From positions 1 to 64,000 of the forward strand of contig BPJP01000002.1 in NCBI GenBank assembly GCA_026004675.1: a stretch of DNA of 64,000 nt, written 5' to 3'. The notes beneath the pieces were generated by a model. The model was given only the letters and a program-made list of their open reading frames with translations, was not told the origin of the DNA and did not search any database. The translations under genes and the position numbers were made by a program. Numbering within the stretch: position 1 is the stretch's first letter; the number at the start of each line of letters is the position of its first letter. Shown one piece after another: positions 11,969 to 20,676 of the stretch. This DNA is from Gemmatales bacterium (GTDB lineage Bacteria > Planctomycetota > Planctomycetia > Gemmatales > Gemmataceae).

Positions 11969-12499
11969 ATGAATGAACCGTCGATCCTTCGCCAGTTTTT
12001 GCAGCACCGGGATTCGTTGCTGGCTTTTATCTACGCATTGACGCGTGACCACGATGCCGCCGAAGAAGTCTTCCAGGAAGTGGGTTTGGCGATCACGAGC
12101 GAAGCCCGCAGATCGACGGAGGTGAAGAACTTTCCCGCTTGGGCGCGGGAAATCGCCCGGCGACGGGTGTCGGCGTATTTTCGTGAGAACCATCGTCGCA
12201 AGTCGATGGTTCCGTGGTCGGAGTCGTTCGCGGATGTGGTGGAGCAAGCCTTCAGCGAGAACGAAAAAACGCTGGAACATCAGCAACTACGCTATCGCTT
12301 CCTGCATCAATGCCTGGAAACCCTGGTCGGTCGCAGCCGACAGGTTATCGAACAGAGATACGGTGAAGGAAAACGCAACAGTGCTATCGCCAAGAACCTG
12401 GGATGGAAGCCGGAGTCGGTGAAAGTTGCCCTGAGCCGGGCCAGGAAGCAATTGGCCAAGTGCATCGAGACAAAACTTCGAGCTGCCGGAGTGTTGTAA
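11969..12499 (+). CDS. ECF-type RNA polymerase sigma factor
   Basis: A 176-residue extracytoplasmic-function sigma factor. Region 2 is visible as LLAFIYALTRDHDAAEEVFQ then ARRRVSAYFRENHRR. Region 4 is visible as CLETLVGRSRQVIEQRYGEG followed by SAIAKNLGWKPESVKVALSR. The ATG at 11969 follows GGAAG and removes a poorly conserved upstream extension. The next gene starts 2 bases after its stop and encodes a membrane FecR-WD40 protein, the expected anti-sigma partner. It probably directs transcription of its own operon and of unknown envelope genes; no promoter motif could be assigned with confidence in the 205-base divergent region upstream. Confidence 0.9.
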   Translation: MNEPSILRQFLQHRDSLLAFIYALTRDHDAAEEVFQEVGLAITSEARRSTEVKNFPAWAREIARRRVSAYFRENHRRKSMVPWSESFADVVEQAFSENEKTLEHQQLRYRFLHQCLETLVGRSRQVIEQRYGEGKRNSAIAKNLGWKPESVKVALSRARKQLAKCIETKLRAAGVL

Positions 12500-12501
12500 A
12501 A

Positions 12502-14187
12502 ATGGAACGTTTGGATGAACTATTGTTGCGTCAAGCTGACGGCGAACTGACGCCTGACGAGGCGAACGAACTCGAGGCGTTGCTGCGAAGCAGTGCCGAG
12601 GCAAGAGCGAAGCTGGTTGAAGACTGCCTGTTGGAAGTTCATCTGCACAAAGCGCTGACTCAGCAACCGGTGGTGGCGATACCAGCACGGCAGCGTTATC
12701 GTGGCGTTGTCAAGCGAGTGGCGATGGTCTTCGCCACGGCGGCAGCTGTCATGACCATATACTTTTTGGTGAACCATCTTGCGAGTCGGTCGACTGCTGC
12801 CGTCGCCGTGGTCGCCGATGTGTCCGGAACTGCCCAGTGCGTTCATAACGACGGGCGGCAAACGCTTTTACAGCCCGGCAGCCCGATCGCCCTCGGCGAC
12901 CGTGTTGTTGTTGGCAGCGAAGAAGACGACCTTTTGGCGATCGCCTTTCCCGACCGCAGCCGCATTATCCTTTCCCCGGGCACGATCCTGCACTTTCGCA
13001 TGCCGCAAGAAGGCGAAGGAAAACGCGTCCATATCGAACAGGGGGTGATCCAGGTATCCGCTACCAAACAACCCGCTGACCGGCCCATGGTGTTGACGAC
13101 GGATCACGCTCGGGTCATCGTATTGGGAACCAGGTTTCGCATGTATCGCGAGGCGGAGGCATCGCGGGTCGAGCTTTACAAAGGCAAGGTTCGAATGGTT
13201 CAGGAGGTTGACGGCCAAACGGTCGAAATGGAGGAAGGCTCTGTCGCTGTCGCAACCGCGAAAGCGGCGCCGTTGCAGGCAACCACCTTGTCGGTTGGAA
13301 CGGCCACCTTGCAACGAACGTTCCTCAAAGGCGGCCAGTATGTGGCGTTTTCCGAGGATGGCAAGTTTCTTGCCGCCGGCCGAAATATAGGCCCTATCAA
13401 GATCTGGTCGGTGCCTGATGGAGAGGTCCGCGGCGAACTGAACTGGCGGCGAGGTCCGCTTTTCGGCCTGTTCCATTCCGCAGAGGGACGATTTCTCACC
13501 GCACTAGGCGAGAACGGCACGATTGGCCGTTGGGACCTTCGCACCAAACACGAGGTTATCGAGGCGATCGACAAACACCATTCGCGTGCCCGATCGGGGG
13601 CGATGTCTTCCGACGGCAAATGGTTGGCTCTCGCTGGCCCACTCCGGAATGCTCGCATCTGGAACCGCCAGAACGTCGCCGATGTTTTTCAATTCCATTC
13701 CATCGTTCCTTCTCGGGGCAAGCCTTGGTGCGTCGCCTTTTCGCGAACCCCTCGGCTCTTCGCCTATGGCCAGTGGGATGGTACGGTTTCCGTCCGCGAC
13801 ATGGCTGCCGATCAAGTCATTCATGAATTCCGGTTGCGGCACACACCAACGAAAATCGCTCTGTCCGACAACGGGCGGTTCCTCGCCGTCTTTTCCATCA
13901 AAGATGGCATCCATCTGGTGGACATGCAAAAGGGAGATCACCACGAATTGTGGCCTGCCGAATCGGCGCACGTATCGAGCCTGCAATTCTCTCGCGATGG
14001 TCGGTTTCTTTTGGCCGGGATGAATGACGGTACCGCGAGAGTCTGGTCCATCGCTGAAACGGAAATGAGGCTGGTCATCGATACCAACTTCCGGCGGGTT
14101 CGCCATGCTGCGTTTTCGCCCGATGGCAAATACATCGCAACCGCAAGCGATTCCCATGTCAAACTCTGGTCTTACCAGTTGCCTTGA
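12502..14187 (+). CDS. Membrane FecR-domain/WD40-propeller protein, likely anti-sigma regulator
   Basis: A 561-residue protein. Residues 1-70 form an acidic helical anti-sigma-like region (MERLDELLLRQADGELTPDE). Residues about 73-93 are a single membrane span. Residues about 100-255 are a FecR-like domain (GSPIALGDRVVVGSEEDD, then VIVLGTRFRMYREAEASRVE). The C-terminal half is a WD40 propeller of roughly six or seven blades (VAFSEDGKFLAAG, AAFSPDGKYIATASDSHVKL). The start follows the sigma-factor stop by 2 bases, so the two are probably translationally coupled. I infer that the cytoplasmic part holds the sigma factor and the exterior propeller senses a ligand or protein; that mechanism is not proven from sequence. 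Confidence 0.85.
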   Translation: MERLDELLLRQADGELTPDEANELEALLRSSAEARAKLVEDCLLEVHLHKALTQQPVVAIPARQRYRGVVKRVAMVFATAAAVMTIYFLVNHLASRSTAAVAVVADVSGTAQCVHNDGRQTLLQPGSPIALGDRVVVGSEEDDLLAIAFPDRSRIILSPGTILHFRMPQEGEGKRVHIEQGVIQVSATKQPADRPMVLTTDHARVIVLGTRFRMYREAEASRVELYKGKVRMVQEVDGQTVEMEEGSVAVATAKAAPLQATTLSVGTATLQRTFLKGGQYVAFSEDGKFLAAGRNIGPIKIWSVPDGEVRGELNWRRGPLFGLFHSAEGRFLTALGENGTIGRWDLRTKHEVIEAIDKHHSRARSGAMSSDGKWLALAGPLRNARIWNRQNVADVFQFHSIVPSRGKPWCVAFSRTPRLFAYGQWDGTVSVRDMAADQVIHEFRLRHTPTKIALSDNGRFLAVFSIKDGIHLVDMQKGDHHELWPAESAHVSSLQFSRDGRFLLAGMNDGTARVWSIAETEMRLVIDTNFRRVRHAAFSPDGKYIATASDSHVKLWSYQLP

Positions 14188-14269
14188 TGAGCCGGATCGA
14201 ATTAAACAAATGGCCCATGGCATCGAAAACCGCGCCATGGGCCGCGATCTTTTCCCAGCCTGTGCCGCA

Positions 14270-14986
14270 TCATTCACGCGAGACTGCAATCAGAATCCGC
14301 AGCACATACCAGAACAGGAGAGCGACGGCGGCGAACAATTCCAAAGCGGCGCCGACGTGCTGATCCGTTCGATAGTACAACATGATCTGCGAAGTCGTGT
14401 AAATGATGGCGCCACTCGCCAGGGCAACCATCGCGAAACTGAAGAGCAGGCCAAGTTGAAATTCGAAAAGGACGGCACAAACGATCAGACCCAACGCAAC
14501 GAAAAAACCGATGCTAAGGATCGGCGCGAGGAACGAAAAATCGCGTTTCGTCACCATGACCGCCGTGCTCAGGCCACCGAAAATTCCGAGCGTCAGGATC
14601 GCCGCGGTCGGCAGCACCGTTGGGTCTCGAACGTAGTAGACGGCAATTGTCAGAAGCGGCAGAAAAATGATCGCCTCCACCACGACATAAAGAGCAAGCC
14701 CGGCATATTGCATGCCTCTTGAAGTGGCATTGTGCGCCCAGGACTGGGCAATCCAGCCAGCGGCAATAAACAACAGCAATACGCCCAACCAGCCCAATTG
14801 TCCGAATTGCAAGAGATATCGGGTCACGGGCACGGCCAGACCGGCTTGAAACAGGGCTGTTTCGATCCCCACAAATGCCAGAATGGCTCCTGCCAGGTGG
14901 GCGTAGGTTCGGCGAATGAACGCCGCGCGGACTTCGGATGATTGCTCCGATACCAGTCCATACGCTTCTTCATAGGCGTAACTCAT
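14270..14986 (-). CDS. Bax inhibitor-1/YccA family membrane protein
   Basis: A 238-residue integral membrane protein with about seven hydrophobic spans. The order matches the BI-1/YccA family: RRTYAHLAGAILAFVGIE as span 1, GWLGVLLLFIAAGWIAQS, then MQYAGLALYVVVEAIIFLPL, and near the end MVALASGAIIYTTSQIMLYY, a family hallmark. Members in bacteria are inner-membrane proteins; YccA modulates FtsH protease and others are calcium-leak channels. Which applies here is unknown. The ATG at 14986 follows GAGAGGGA; the ORF extends 12 codons further upstream without a ribosome site. It converges with the FecR-WD40 gene. Confidence 0.88.
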   Translation of the reverse strand: MSYAYEEAYGLVSEQSSEVRAAFIRRTYAHLAGAILAFVGIETALFQAGLAVPVTRYLLQFGQLGWLGVLLLFIAAGWIAQSWAHNATSRGMQYAGLALYVVVEAIIFLPLLTIAVYYVRDPTVLPTAAILTLGIFGGLSTAVMVTKRDFSFLAPILSIGFFVALGLIVCAVLFEFQLGLLFSFAMVALASGAIIYTTSQIMLYYRTDQHVGAALELFAAVALLFWYVLRILIAVSRE

Positions 14987-15130
14987 GTTTCCCTCTCGAA
15001 AAGGCGACAAAGAGAATGGCAAAATGACCTGCCAGCTCTACTATACTAGCCTGCACCCTGCCGACTTGCAAGTACGACACCGCCGAATTTCGGCTTCATC
15101 GCCCCGAGAGCACACTTCCTTCACCGCGTC

Positions 15131-15628
15131 TTATCTTTTTTTGGCTTTCGCGTCTCCGATGCCGAATATGCCGACGACCTTTGGCATTTTTTTGTCCTTG
15201 CGGACCAACAAGGCAACTCGGCCGCGCACCTTGGCTGATTTGATGCTCTCCAGCTTACGGTTCCATTCGATGATTACGACTTGGACGTTTTCCGGTTTGA
15301 ACTTCTCCAATCCCGGATGAACGCCGTATATCTCTTTGAACTTCTTCACGTCATAAACCTTGTCGGTGACGTCAAGTCGAAGTCCTTTCAGCCAGGCGTC
15401 GGACGTGAACGCGAGAAGGAACTCGCCCAATTCTTCGCCGCCATAGAAACGCGATCCGATCAGGACGGAGTCGTCGGCCAACTGGGAAAGTTTTGCCACA
15501 TCGCGTTCCAAGTAGGCCTTGGCTGCCGTTTTCGCGATTTCGATTGCAGGGACGGTTTCCGCGGGCCGAGCGCTGTCGGACGCCAAAACGATACCGAAGA
15601 CAGCGGTGAAAATGATGGAACGTGCCAT
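15131..15628 (-). CDS. Small secreted protein of unknown function
   Basis: A 165-residue protein with a signal peptide (ARSIIFTAVFGIVLASDSA) and a mature part reading AYLERDVAKLSQLADDSVL, which looks like a SnoaL/NTF2-type small alpha+beta fold. The C-terminus is very lysine-rich. The start at 15628 is preceded by AAAGGG. I do not recognise a named family and assign no function. It is a single gene between the BI-1 gene and the divergent nuo operon. Confidence 0.65.
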   Translation of the reverse strand: MARSIIFTAVFGIVLASDSARPAETVPAIEIAKTAAKAYLERDVAKLSQLADDSVLIGSRFYGGEELGEFLLAFTSDAWLKGLRLDVTDKVYDVKKFKEIYGVHPGLEKFKPENVQVVIIEWNRKLESIKSAKVRGRVALLVRKDKKMPKVVGIFGIGDAKAKKR

Positions 15629-15773
15629 ATGCGCCCTTTCGTTCGTTCGGGTAACACGAGTCACATGAACAGCCTGAAACAAGAAGGCACGTTCCGAAGC
15701 ACGATGTCACTTGCGATTTCGCACGCGCCAGAAATCGTTGGCAACGAACCCGAAAATGCCCCCTGTCGATTTC

Positions 15774-15801
15774 TTGACTGGCTGTTGGACGCCTCTATAT
15801 T
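15774..15801 (+). promoter_or_regulatory. Predicted housekeeping promoter for nuoA
   Basis: TTGACT at 15774-15779 and TATATT at 15796-15801 are separated by 16 bases and lie about 50 bases before the nuoA start. The match to the sigma-70 consensus is good, but it is a sequence match only. Confidence 0.5.
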
Positions 15802-15851
15802 GGCAATAACGGCTTCACCGTTCCCGCGACACCTTAACCAGGCACCTCGGC

Positions 15852-16241
15852 ATGGATTTTGAACTGCAATCCTACTATCCGGTGTTTATCTATTTGGCAG
15901 CGGTGATTGCGGTCGTTTTGGCCACGCTTGTCGCAGCTCATTTGATCGGCCCTCGTAAAGAGACGCCGGTTAAAACCATGCCCTACGAATCGGGCATGGA
16001 TCCCGTCGGCGATGCCCGTCGGCGGTTCGACGTCAAGTTTTACTTGATCGCCATCATGTTCTTGGTATTCGACGTCGAATTGCTATTCCTCTATCCCTGG
16101 GCGGTTGCTGCCTATCGTGAGCGGGCAATCTTGCCGCCAGAACTGCGTTCGACGATATTTTGTGGTATTTTGATATTCGTGGCTCTGCTGGTGATATCGT
16201 ACGTTTACGATTGGCGCAAAGGCGTTTTTCGCTGGCGGTAA
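15852..16241 (+). CDS. nuoA: NADH-quinone oxidoreductase subunit A
   Basis: A 129-residue membrane subunit of respiratory complex I with three membrane spans. Family landmarks are PYESGMDPVGDARRRFDVKF in the loop and FYLIAIMFLVFDVELLFLYP, the conserved second span with its buried acidic residues. It acts in the membrane arm near the quinone site. It is the first gene of the set nuoA-nuoB-P450-nuoC and lies behind a predicted promoter. Confidence 0.97.
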   Translation: MDFELQSYYPVFIYLAAVIAVVLATLVAAHLIGPRKETPVKTMPYESGMDPVGDARRRFDVKFYLIAIMFLVFDVELLFLYPWAVAAYRERAILPPELRSTIFCGILIFVALLVISYVYDWRKGVFRWR

Positions 16242-16268
16242 ATCAAGTGGTCAGGCAGGAGGCAAACA

Positions 16269-16862
16269 ATGCCGACTGGGGTTCCGGAAAACGTCTTCAT
16301 TTCGAAATTGGATGTGTTGGCGAACTGGGTGCGTGCCAACAGCCTTTGGCCGATGCCGTTTGCGACGGCCTGCTGTGGAATCGAATTGATGGCGACGGGA
16401 GCGTCGCGACACGATATCGCTCGATTCGGCGCAGAAGCGATGCGATTCACTCCCCGGCAATGCGACCTGATGATCGTGGCGGGGCGCGTCGTAATGAAGA
16501 TGCTCCCCGTTTTGCAAAGGATTTGGCTGCAGATGCCCGAACCGAAATGGTGCATTTCGATGGGTGCCTGTGCCTGCAGCGGCGGGGTCTTCGACACCTA
16601 TGCCGTGGTGCAAGGTGTCGACCGGTTCCTGCCCGTCGACGTTTACGTGCCCGGTTGTCCGCCGCGCCCCGAACAGCTGATCCAGTCGATCATCGACTTG
16701 CAAAACCGCATCAAGCAAACCGGTACCCTGACCGGGAGAGAGTTTCGGCAGCGGCAACAACACGAAGGACCGATCCCTTTGACGGTGCTTCCGCCCGAAG
16801 CGATCATCGCTCCTGGAGACTACAAGACCGCGACCAAGGACTGGAGCAACGAGCAACCATGA
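16269..16862 (+). CDS. nuoB: NADH-quinone oxidoreductase subunit B
   Basis: A 197-residue peripheral-arm subunit that holds the terminal N2 [4Fe-4S] cluster. The four expected ligands are present: the tandem pair C35-C36 in [13 protein letters not shown]101 in MGACACSGG and C130 in [12 protein letters not shown]. The start is 27 bases after nuoA. The C-terminal tail ([16 protein letters not shown]) is longer than in short homologues. Its stop is 22 bases before the P450 gene. Confidence 0.97.
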   Translation: MPTGVPENVFISKLDVLANWVRANSLWPMPFATACCGIELMATGASRHDIARFGAEAMRFTPRQCDLMIVAGRVVMKMLPVLQRIWLQMPEPKWCISMGACACSGGVFDTYAVVQGVDRFLPVDVYVPGCPPRPEQLIQSIIDLQNRIKQTGTLTGREFRQRQQHEGPIPLTVLPPEAIIAPGDYKTATKDWSNEQP

Positions 16863-16884
16863 GCCTTTCGCCCGGGGTGCTTTT

Positions 16885-18270
16885 ATGGCTGATCGGTTCC
16901 CGCCGGGACCAACCGATTATTTGTTCGGATGGCGCCTGGTCCGGCAAATCCGCAAGGATGTCCTTGGCTTTTATAGCGATGCGGCACGCCGATATGGCGA
17001 TGTCGTCTTCATGCAACTAGGTCCTTTTCGCGATTACACGTTCAACCATCCCGACCACGTACGCGATATCCTGGTCACGCATGCCCGCCATTTTCACAAG
17101 ATGGCCTGGCAGCGCAAAGTCTTAAGCCAATGGAACGGCAATTCCCTGTTGCTCAGCGAAGGCGACGAGTGGCTCGGGCAACGCCGTCTTTTGCAGCCCG
17201 CCTTCCAACCTCAGCAAGTCAAAGCTTACCTTCCCGCGATGGTTGACTGCACCCGCCGACTGCTCGACCGCTGGGAGCAGACGTTACGCAATCACCAGCG
17301 TCCGATGGTCGATGTCGTCAGTGCCATGACCGACTTGACCGTTAGCATTATTGCCAGGACGATGTTTCATGCCGACGTCGAGGCTGAAGCGAGAGAGCTG
17401 GCGAAAGCCGTCGCCGTCCTGTCGCATGTTGCCATTCACGAAATGACGCACCCCTTGCGCTTGCCGTCGTGGCTGCCGACGCCGTTTCAGCGACGCAAGC
17501 GCTGGGCGATGCGCGTCTTAGACGATGCCATCCGTGGTTTCGTGCGTAGCCGACGGGAATCGGGACGCAACGAAGGGGACGTTCTCTCCGCACTCTTGAC
17601 GGCGGTTGACGAAGAAAATGACGGCAGCCGAATGAACGACGAGCAGGTTCGCGATCAAGCGGTCGGGCTTTTTCTCGCAGGACACGACACCACCGCTGCT
17701 GCCCTGGCCTGGTTGCTGTTTCTTCTGGCGAAAAATCCCGATGTCGAAACCAGGGTCGTTCAGGAAATCGATGACGTCCTGCGCGGCCGAACCCCTGATG
17801 CCGAAGACCTCGATCGCCTGGTCTATACCGAAAGGGTGATCAAGGAAACCTTGCGTCTCTATCCTCCAGCGGTCGGCGTTTTCGCCCGTCAGGCAGTCAA
17901 GGATGTCGAAATTGCCGGCTATCCCATCGCCAAGGGGAGCATCGTGCGACTGCTTTCCTGGATTATCCATCGAGACCCACGCTGGTTCAGCGATCCAGAG
18001 AAATTCGATCCAGACCGATTCGCTCCTGGGCGGGTTGAACACATTCATCCTTATGCGTACTTCCCGTTTGGAGCAGGACCACGCGCTTGCATCGGGCTGC
18101 ATTTCGCCATGATGGAAATCAAGCTCATCACGGCTATGTTGCTACAACGTTTGCACTTTGAATTGGCTCCGGAGCAAAACGACGTAGAATTGTCGGTGGA
18201 GATGTCGTTGCGCCCGAAGGGCGGGCTACGCATGACGCTGGTGCCGCGCAAAGCCACCACGCAGACTTGA
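16885..18270 (+). CDS. Cytochrome P450
   Basis: A 461-residue soluble-type P450 monooxygenase. It has the oxygen-activation motif AGHDTT (residues 265-270), the K-helix ETLRLYP and the heme loop FGAGPRACIG with cysteine ligand C402. The N-terminus lacks a membrane anchor and begins with the proline-rich FPPGPTDYLFGW. It resembles bacterial CYP enzymes that hydroxylate fatty acids or lipids, but the substrate is not readable. It lies between nuoB and nuoC, 22 bases after nuoB and 35 before nuoC, in the same direction, so it is probably co-transcribed with complex I genes. No ferredoxin or reductase gene is next to it. Confidence 0.95.
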   Translation: MADRFPPGPTDYLFGWRLVRQIRKDVLGFYSDAARRYGDVVFMQLGPFRDYTFNHPDHVRDILVTHARHFHKMAWQRKVLSQWNGNSLLLSEGDEWLGQRRLLQPAFQPQQVKAYLPAMVDCTRRLLDRWEQTLRNHQRPMVDVVSAMTDLTVSIIARTMFHADVEAEARELAKAVAVLSHVAIHEMTHPLRLPSWLPTPFQRRKRWAMRVLDDAIRGFVRSRRESGRNEGDVLSALLTAVDEENDGSRMNDEQVRDQAVGLFLAGHDTTAAALAWLLFLLAKNPDVETRVVQEIDDVLRGRTPDAEDLDRLVYTERVIKETLRLYPPAVGVFARQAVKDVEIAGYPIAKGSIVRLLSWIIHRDPRWFSDPEKFDPDRFAPGRVEHIHPYAYFPFGAGPRACIGLHFAMMEIKLITAMLLQRLHFELAPEQNDVELSVEMSLRPKGGLRMTLVPRKATTQT

Positions 18271-18305
18271 AGCGAAATCGACTTGAACCGACCAGGGAGT
18301 CGCTG

Positions 18306-18806
18306 ATGAATCACGACGATATCATCGTCAAACTGAAAGAACACCTAGGCCATGACGAGGTAGAGACCTCGACTTTCCGGGACAATGTCCGGGTGATCGT
18401 ACCCGCTGCCAAAGTGTACCCGGCTTTGTCCTTTCTCAAAGAGATCGGCTTCGACATGCTGATCGACATCACGGCCACCGACTATCTGCATTATCCCGAT
18501 GCCAAAGACCGCTTCGGGGTCGTTTACTGTCTGTTGAATACTGCGACCGGCATGCGCCTTGTTGTCAAAACCTTTTTGAACGAGCCTGAGCTGAAGATTC
18601 CTTCGGTCTTCCCTCTGTGGAAGGGGGCTGACTGGATGGAAAGAGAAGTTTACGACATGTTCGGCATCGCTTTCGAAGGACACCCGAACTTGCGGCGCAT
18701 CCTGTTGCCGGAAGAATTCGTCTCCTTTCCATTGCGCAAGGATTATCCGGTGCAAGGAAAAGGGGAACGACACAATTTCCCCGTTCTTTCGCGAGCGGAA
18801 AGTTGA
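18306..18806 (+). CDS. nuoC: NADH-quinone oxidoreductase subunit C
   Basis: A 166-residue complex I peripheral subunit (30 kDa family). Landmarks are FDMLIDITATDYL and the family signature EREVYDMFGIAFEGHPNLRR, ending with LRKDYPVQGKGER. The ATG at 18306 follows GGGAG at a good distance; an in-frame extension to 18267 lacks one. It is not fused to subunit D, and no nuoD follows: the next gene is on the other strand. The remaining complex I genes must lie elsewhere, so the operon is split. Confidence 0.95.
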   Translation: MNHDDIIVKLKEHLGHDEVETSTFRDNVRVIVPAAKVYPALSFLKEIGFDMLIDITATDYLHYPDAKDRFGVVYCLLNTATGMRLVVKTFLNEPELKIPSVFPLWKGADWMEREVYDMFGIAFEGHPNLRRILLPEEFVSFPLRKDYPVQGKGERHNFPVLSRAES

Positions 18807-18890
18807 ATCGCTCTCCTTCGGATATCGGCGACGTCGCCTGGCGGTTTTGCAGATGCGATGGGCGATTGTGTTTGCCGGCTTCCTCCGCAT

Positions 18891-19547
18891 CTAGGAGATC
18901 ACGTGTAGTTCCTGGCGTTGTGACGACGACTTTTGCTTGCGGGCCATCCGTTTTCGGTAGCGTTCGAGCGAAATGCGCTCCACTTCATCCATTTCGCGAA
19001 CGAATTCGTCGCCGAAGTAATAGGCCAGATCGCCACGCACCGCCTGATAAAGATTTGGCCCTGGTCCGATGCAGGCGAGATCGTCGTAATTGATCTCGTA
19101 GGAGGGCACGAGGGCGCCGTGACCGAAGGTCAAGGGAAAAATACAGCACATGAGCGGCTTGAGCTTGTGATAGTCGATGCCTTGCTCGAGACAGTAGGCA
19201 TGGATCAAGCAGCCTCGGCCTTCACGATTGAGAAAGACGCACGTCCCATCCACTACCCGTGTGCGAGTGTATTGGCCCCCCGGATATTCAGGCTCGGGCA
19301 AAAAGGTGTCATCGAACCATTGTTTCCTGGGATACTGAACGTAGGCTTGCAGCTTCTTGCCGTGTCGTTTCAACCGGCGGACGTTTTCAATGTCGATGTC
19401 CACGCCTGCCTGGCAGCAGCTGTCGTGACAAAAATCGCACTGCATGCAATGGGCGAAGTACGTCTTGCGAAAGATGCTCGTGTCGACTCGATTGATGATC
19501 GGCTGTCCCAGCCGGCACACATAATCTCGCGACAGTCGTTTATACAT
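18891..19547 (-). CDS. YkgJ-like cysteine-cluster (zinc/iron-chelating) protein
   Basis: A 218-residue cytoplasmic protein with clustered cysteines. The first group is HCMQCDFCHDSCCQAGVDID, the second is GTCVFLNREGRGCLIH, and KPLMCCIFPLTFG follows, the pattern of the YkgJ/CxxCxxCC family thought to bind Fe-S or zinc. The start is preceded by GGAAAGGA. It converges with nuoC, but adjacency to complex I is not evidence of a shared role. Exact function unknown. Confidence 0.75.
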   Translation of the reverse strand: MYKRLSRDYVCRLGQPIINRVDTSIFRKTYFAHCMQCDFCHDSCCQAGVDIDIENVRRLKRHGKKLQAYVQYPRKQWFDDTFLPEPEYPGGQYTRTRVVDGTCVFLNREGRGCLIHAYCLEQGIDYHKLKPLMCCIFPLTFGHGALVPSYEINYDDLACIGPGPNLYQAVRGDLAYYFGDEFVREMDEVERISLERYRKRMARKQKSSSQRQELHVIS

Positions 19548-19825
19548 GTTGGTCCTTTCCCTAGACGAAACTCCAAGGCCACAGTAAATACGTCGGCCCC
19601 TGAATGATCAAATTGACGTATTTTACTTTTCTCTTCAGCTAAGAAAAGACATGTCCGCGAAGAACGACGGACTTTTGGCATCGCCGGTTCACGCCACAGA
19701 CAGCTGCCAACTTCGATACCTTGACGGGCTGGATCCGGCCGTGCCACCAGGACCCCGCAAACCACGCGAGACTTGCTTGGCCGGGCACGCAAGCTAATAA
19801 TAGGTTCGCTCCTAAAGGAGGATTC

Positions 19826-19939
19826 ATGAATGGCAAAGATCCCGCGTTCACTATTCGCTCTCGACCTCGATATCAGCAGCCTGATTTGTTCTATGCAAAC
19901 CGCTACATGAAGCTGATCGAAGCCGAGATGTTCACTTAA
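19826..19939 (+). CDS. Possible 37-residue small protein
   Basis: A short open frame with a near-perfect ribosome site (AAAGGAGG at 19814-19821) 4 bases before its ATG. The product begins MNGKDPAFTIRSRPRYQ and has no membrane span. It precedes the gene at 20120 on the same strand. I recognise no family. The strong start signal is the only support; conservation would have to confirm it. The stretch 19548-19825 before it shows nothing else convincing. Confidence 0.4.
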   Translation: MNGKDPAFTIRSRPRYQQPDLFYANRYMKLIEAEMFT

Positions 19940-20119
19940 CAGAGCGAACCAAGCGTTACACGTGATCGGGCGGTAGCAAACCTTTTGAGAGCAACGTCAC
20001 ATGAGCTAGCCTCGTCACCTTGGTCGTTTACTGGCTTGAGGGACGACCCATAGACGTCGAAATCATTTGAATAGGGGTCATTTCGTCGAGAGAGGGTTCG
20101 CTTATCAGGAGAACGACCA

Positions 20120-20488
20120 ATGTGGATCTTTACCAAGCATGGGTTTTTCAGTGCTGTCTGCGCTCGGCAGGGCAGTGGCGAGCATGGTGAGCCTGTTGAT
20201 CCTAACCGCATTATGGTGCGGGCGAGAGTCCGAGATCATCTCGCAGCACTGAAGAACCGCTTTCCCAAACAGCTCGGCACATGTGAAATTCACGAGTACC
20301 ACTACACTGACTATGCCTTCCGCATCTTCGTTGACAAATCGGTATGGTCGCAGGTGCTGGCGGAACTGGCCGAAGAAACCGACTACGACAATTTCAAGAA
20401 TGCAGTTTCCCGCCAGGGAACGGCGGGGGTCGACTACGAGAATGCACTGGCGCACGTCTGGTCCCTGATGCGCAGATTGCAGAAATAA
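20120..20488 (+). CDS. Conserved-looking 122-residue protein of unknown function
   Basis: It begins MWIFTKHGFFSAVCARQ, continues RIMVRARVRDHLAALKN and has an aromatic-rich middle part (EIHEYHYTDYAFRIFVDKS) and a helical end. No signal peptide, membrane span or catalytic motif is visible. GGAGAACGACC before the ATG serves as ribosome site. A good intrinsic terminator follows at 20526. I recall similar uncharacterised proteins opening with MW..TKHGF in other bacteria but cannot name a family. Confidence 0.7.
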   Translation: MWIFTKHGFFSAVCARQGSGEHGEPVDPNRIMVRARVRDHLAALKNRFPKQLGTCEIHEYHYTDYAFRIFVDKSVWSQVLAELAEETDYDNFKNAVSRQGTAGVDYENALAHVWSLMRRLQK

Positions 20489-20525
20489 TTGAAGAGCCGC
20501 GCCGCATAGCACGTCGTTGCGATAG

Positions 20526-20551
20526 ACCGGGGCCGCACTCCGGTTTTTTTT
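20526..20551 (+). terminator. Intrinsic terminator
   Basis: A 5-bp stem (ACCGG with CCGGT) around a 9-base loop, followed by eight T. It lies 38 bases after the stop of the 122-residue protein gene. Confidence 0.65.
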
Positions 20552-20676
20552 GCAGTTCACAGCTTCGTCGGCGCCCCCGGCAGCTTATTTATTTTGCAAA
20601 ATTGGATGAAGAATTTGTCCAGCCATATCTCGTTGAAAAGAAAAGCTGGTTCTGATCGTCTTGGCGAAGCTGATTG

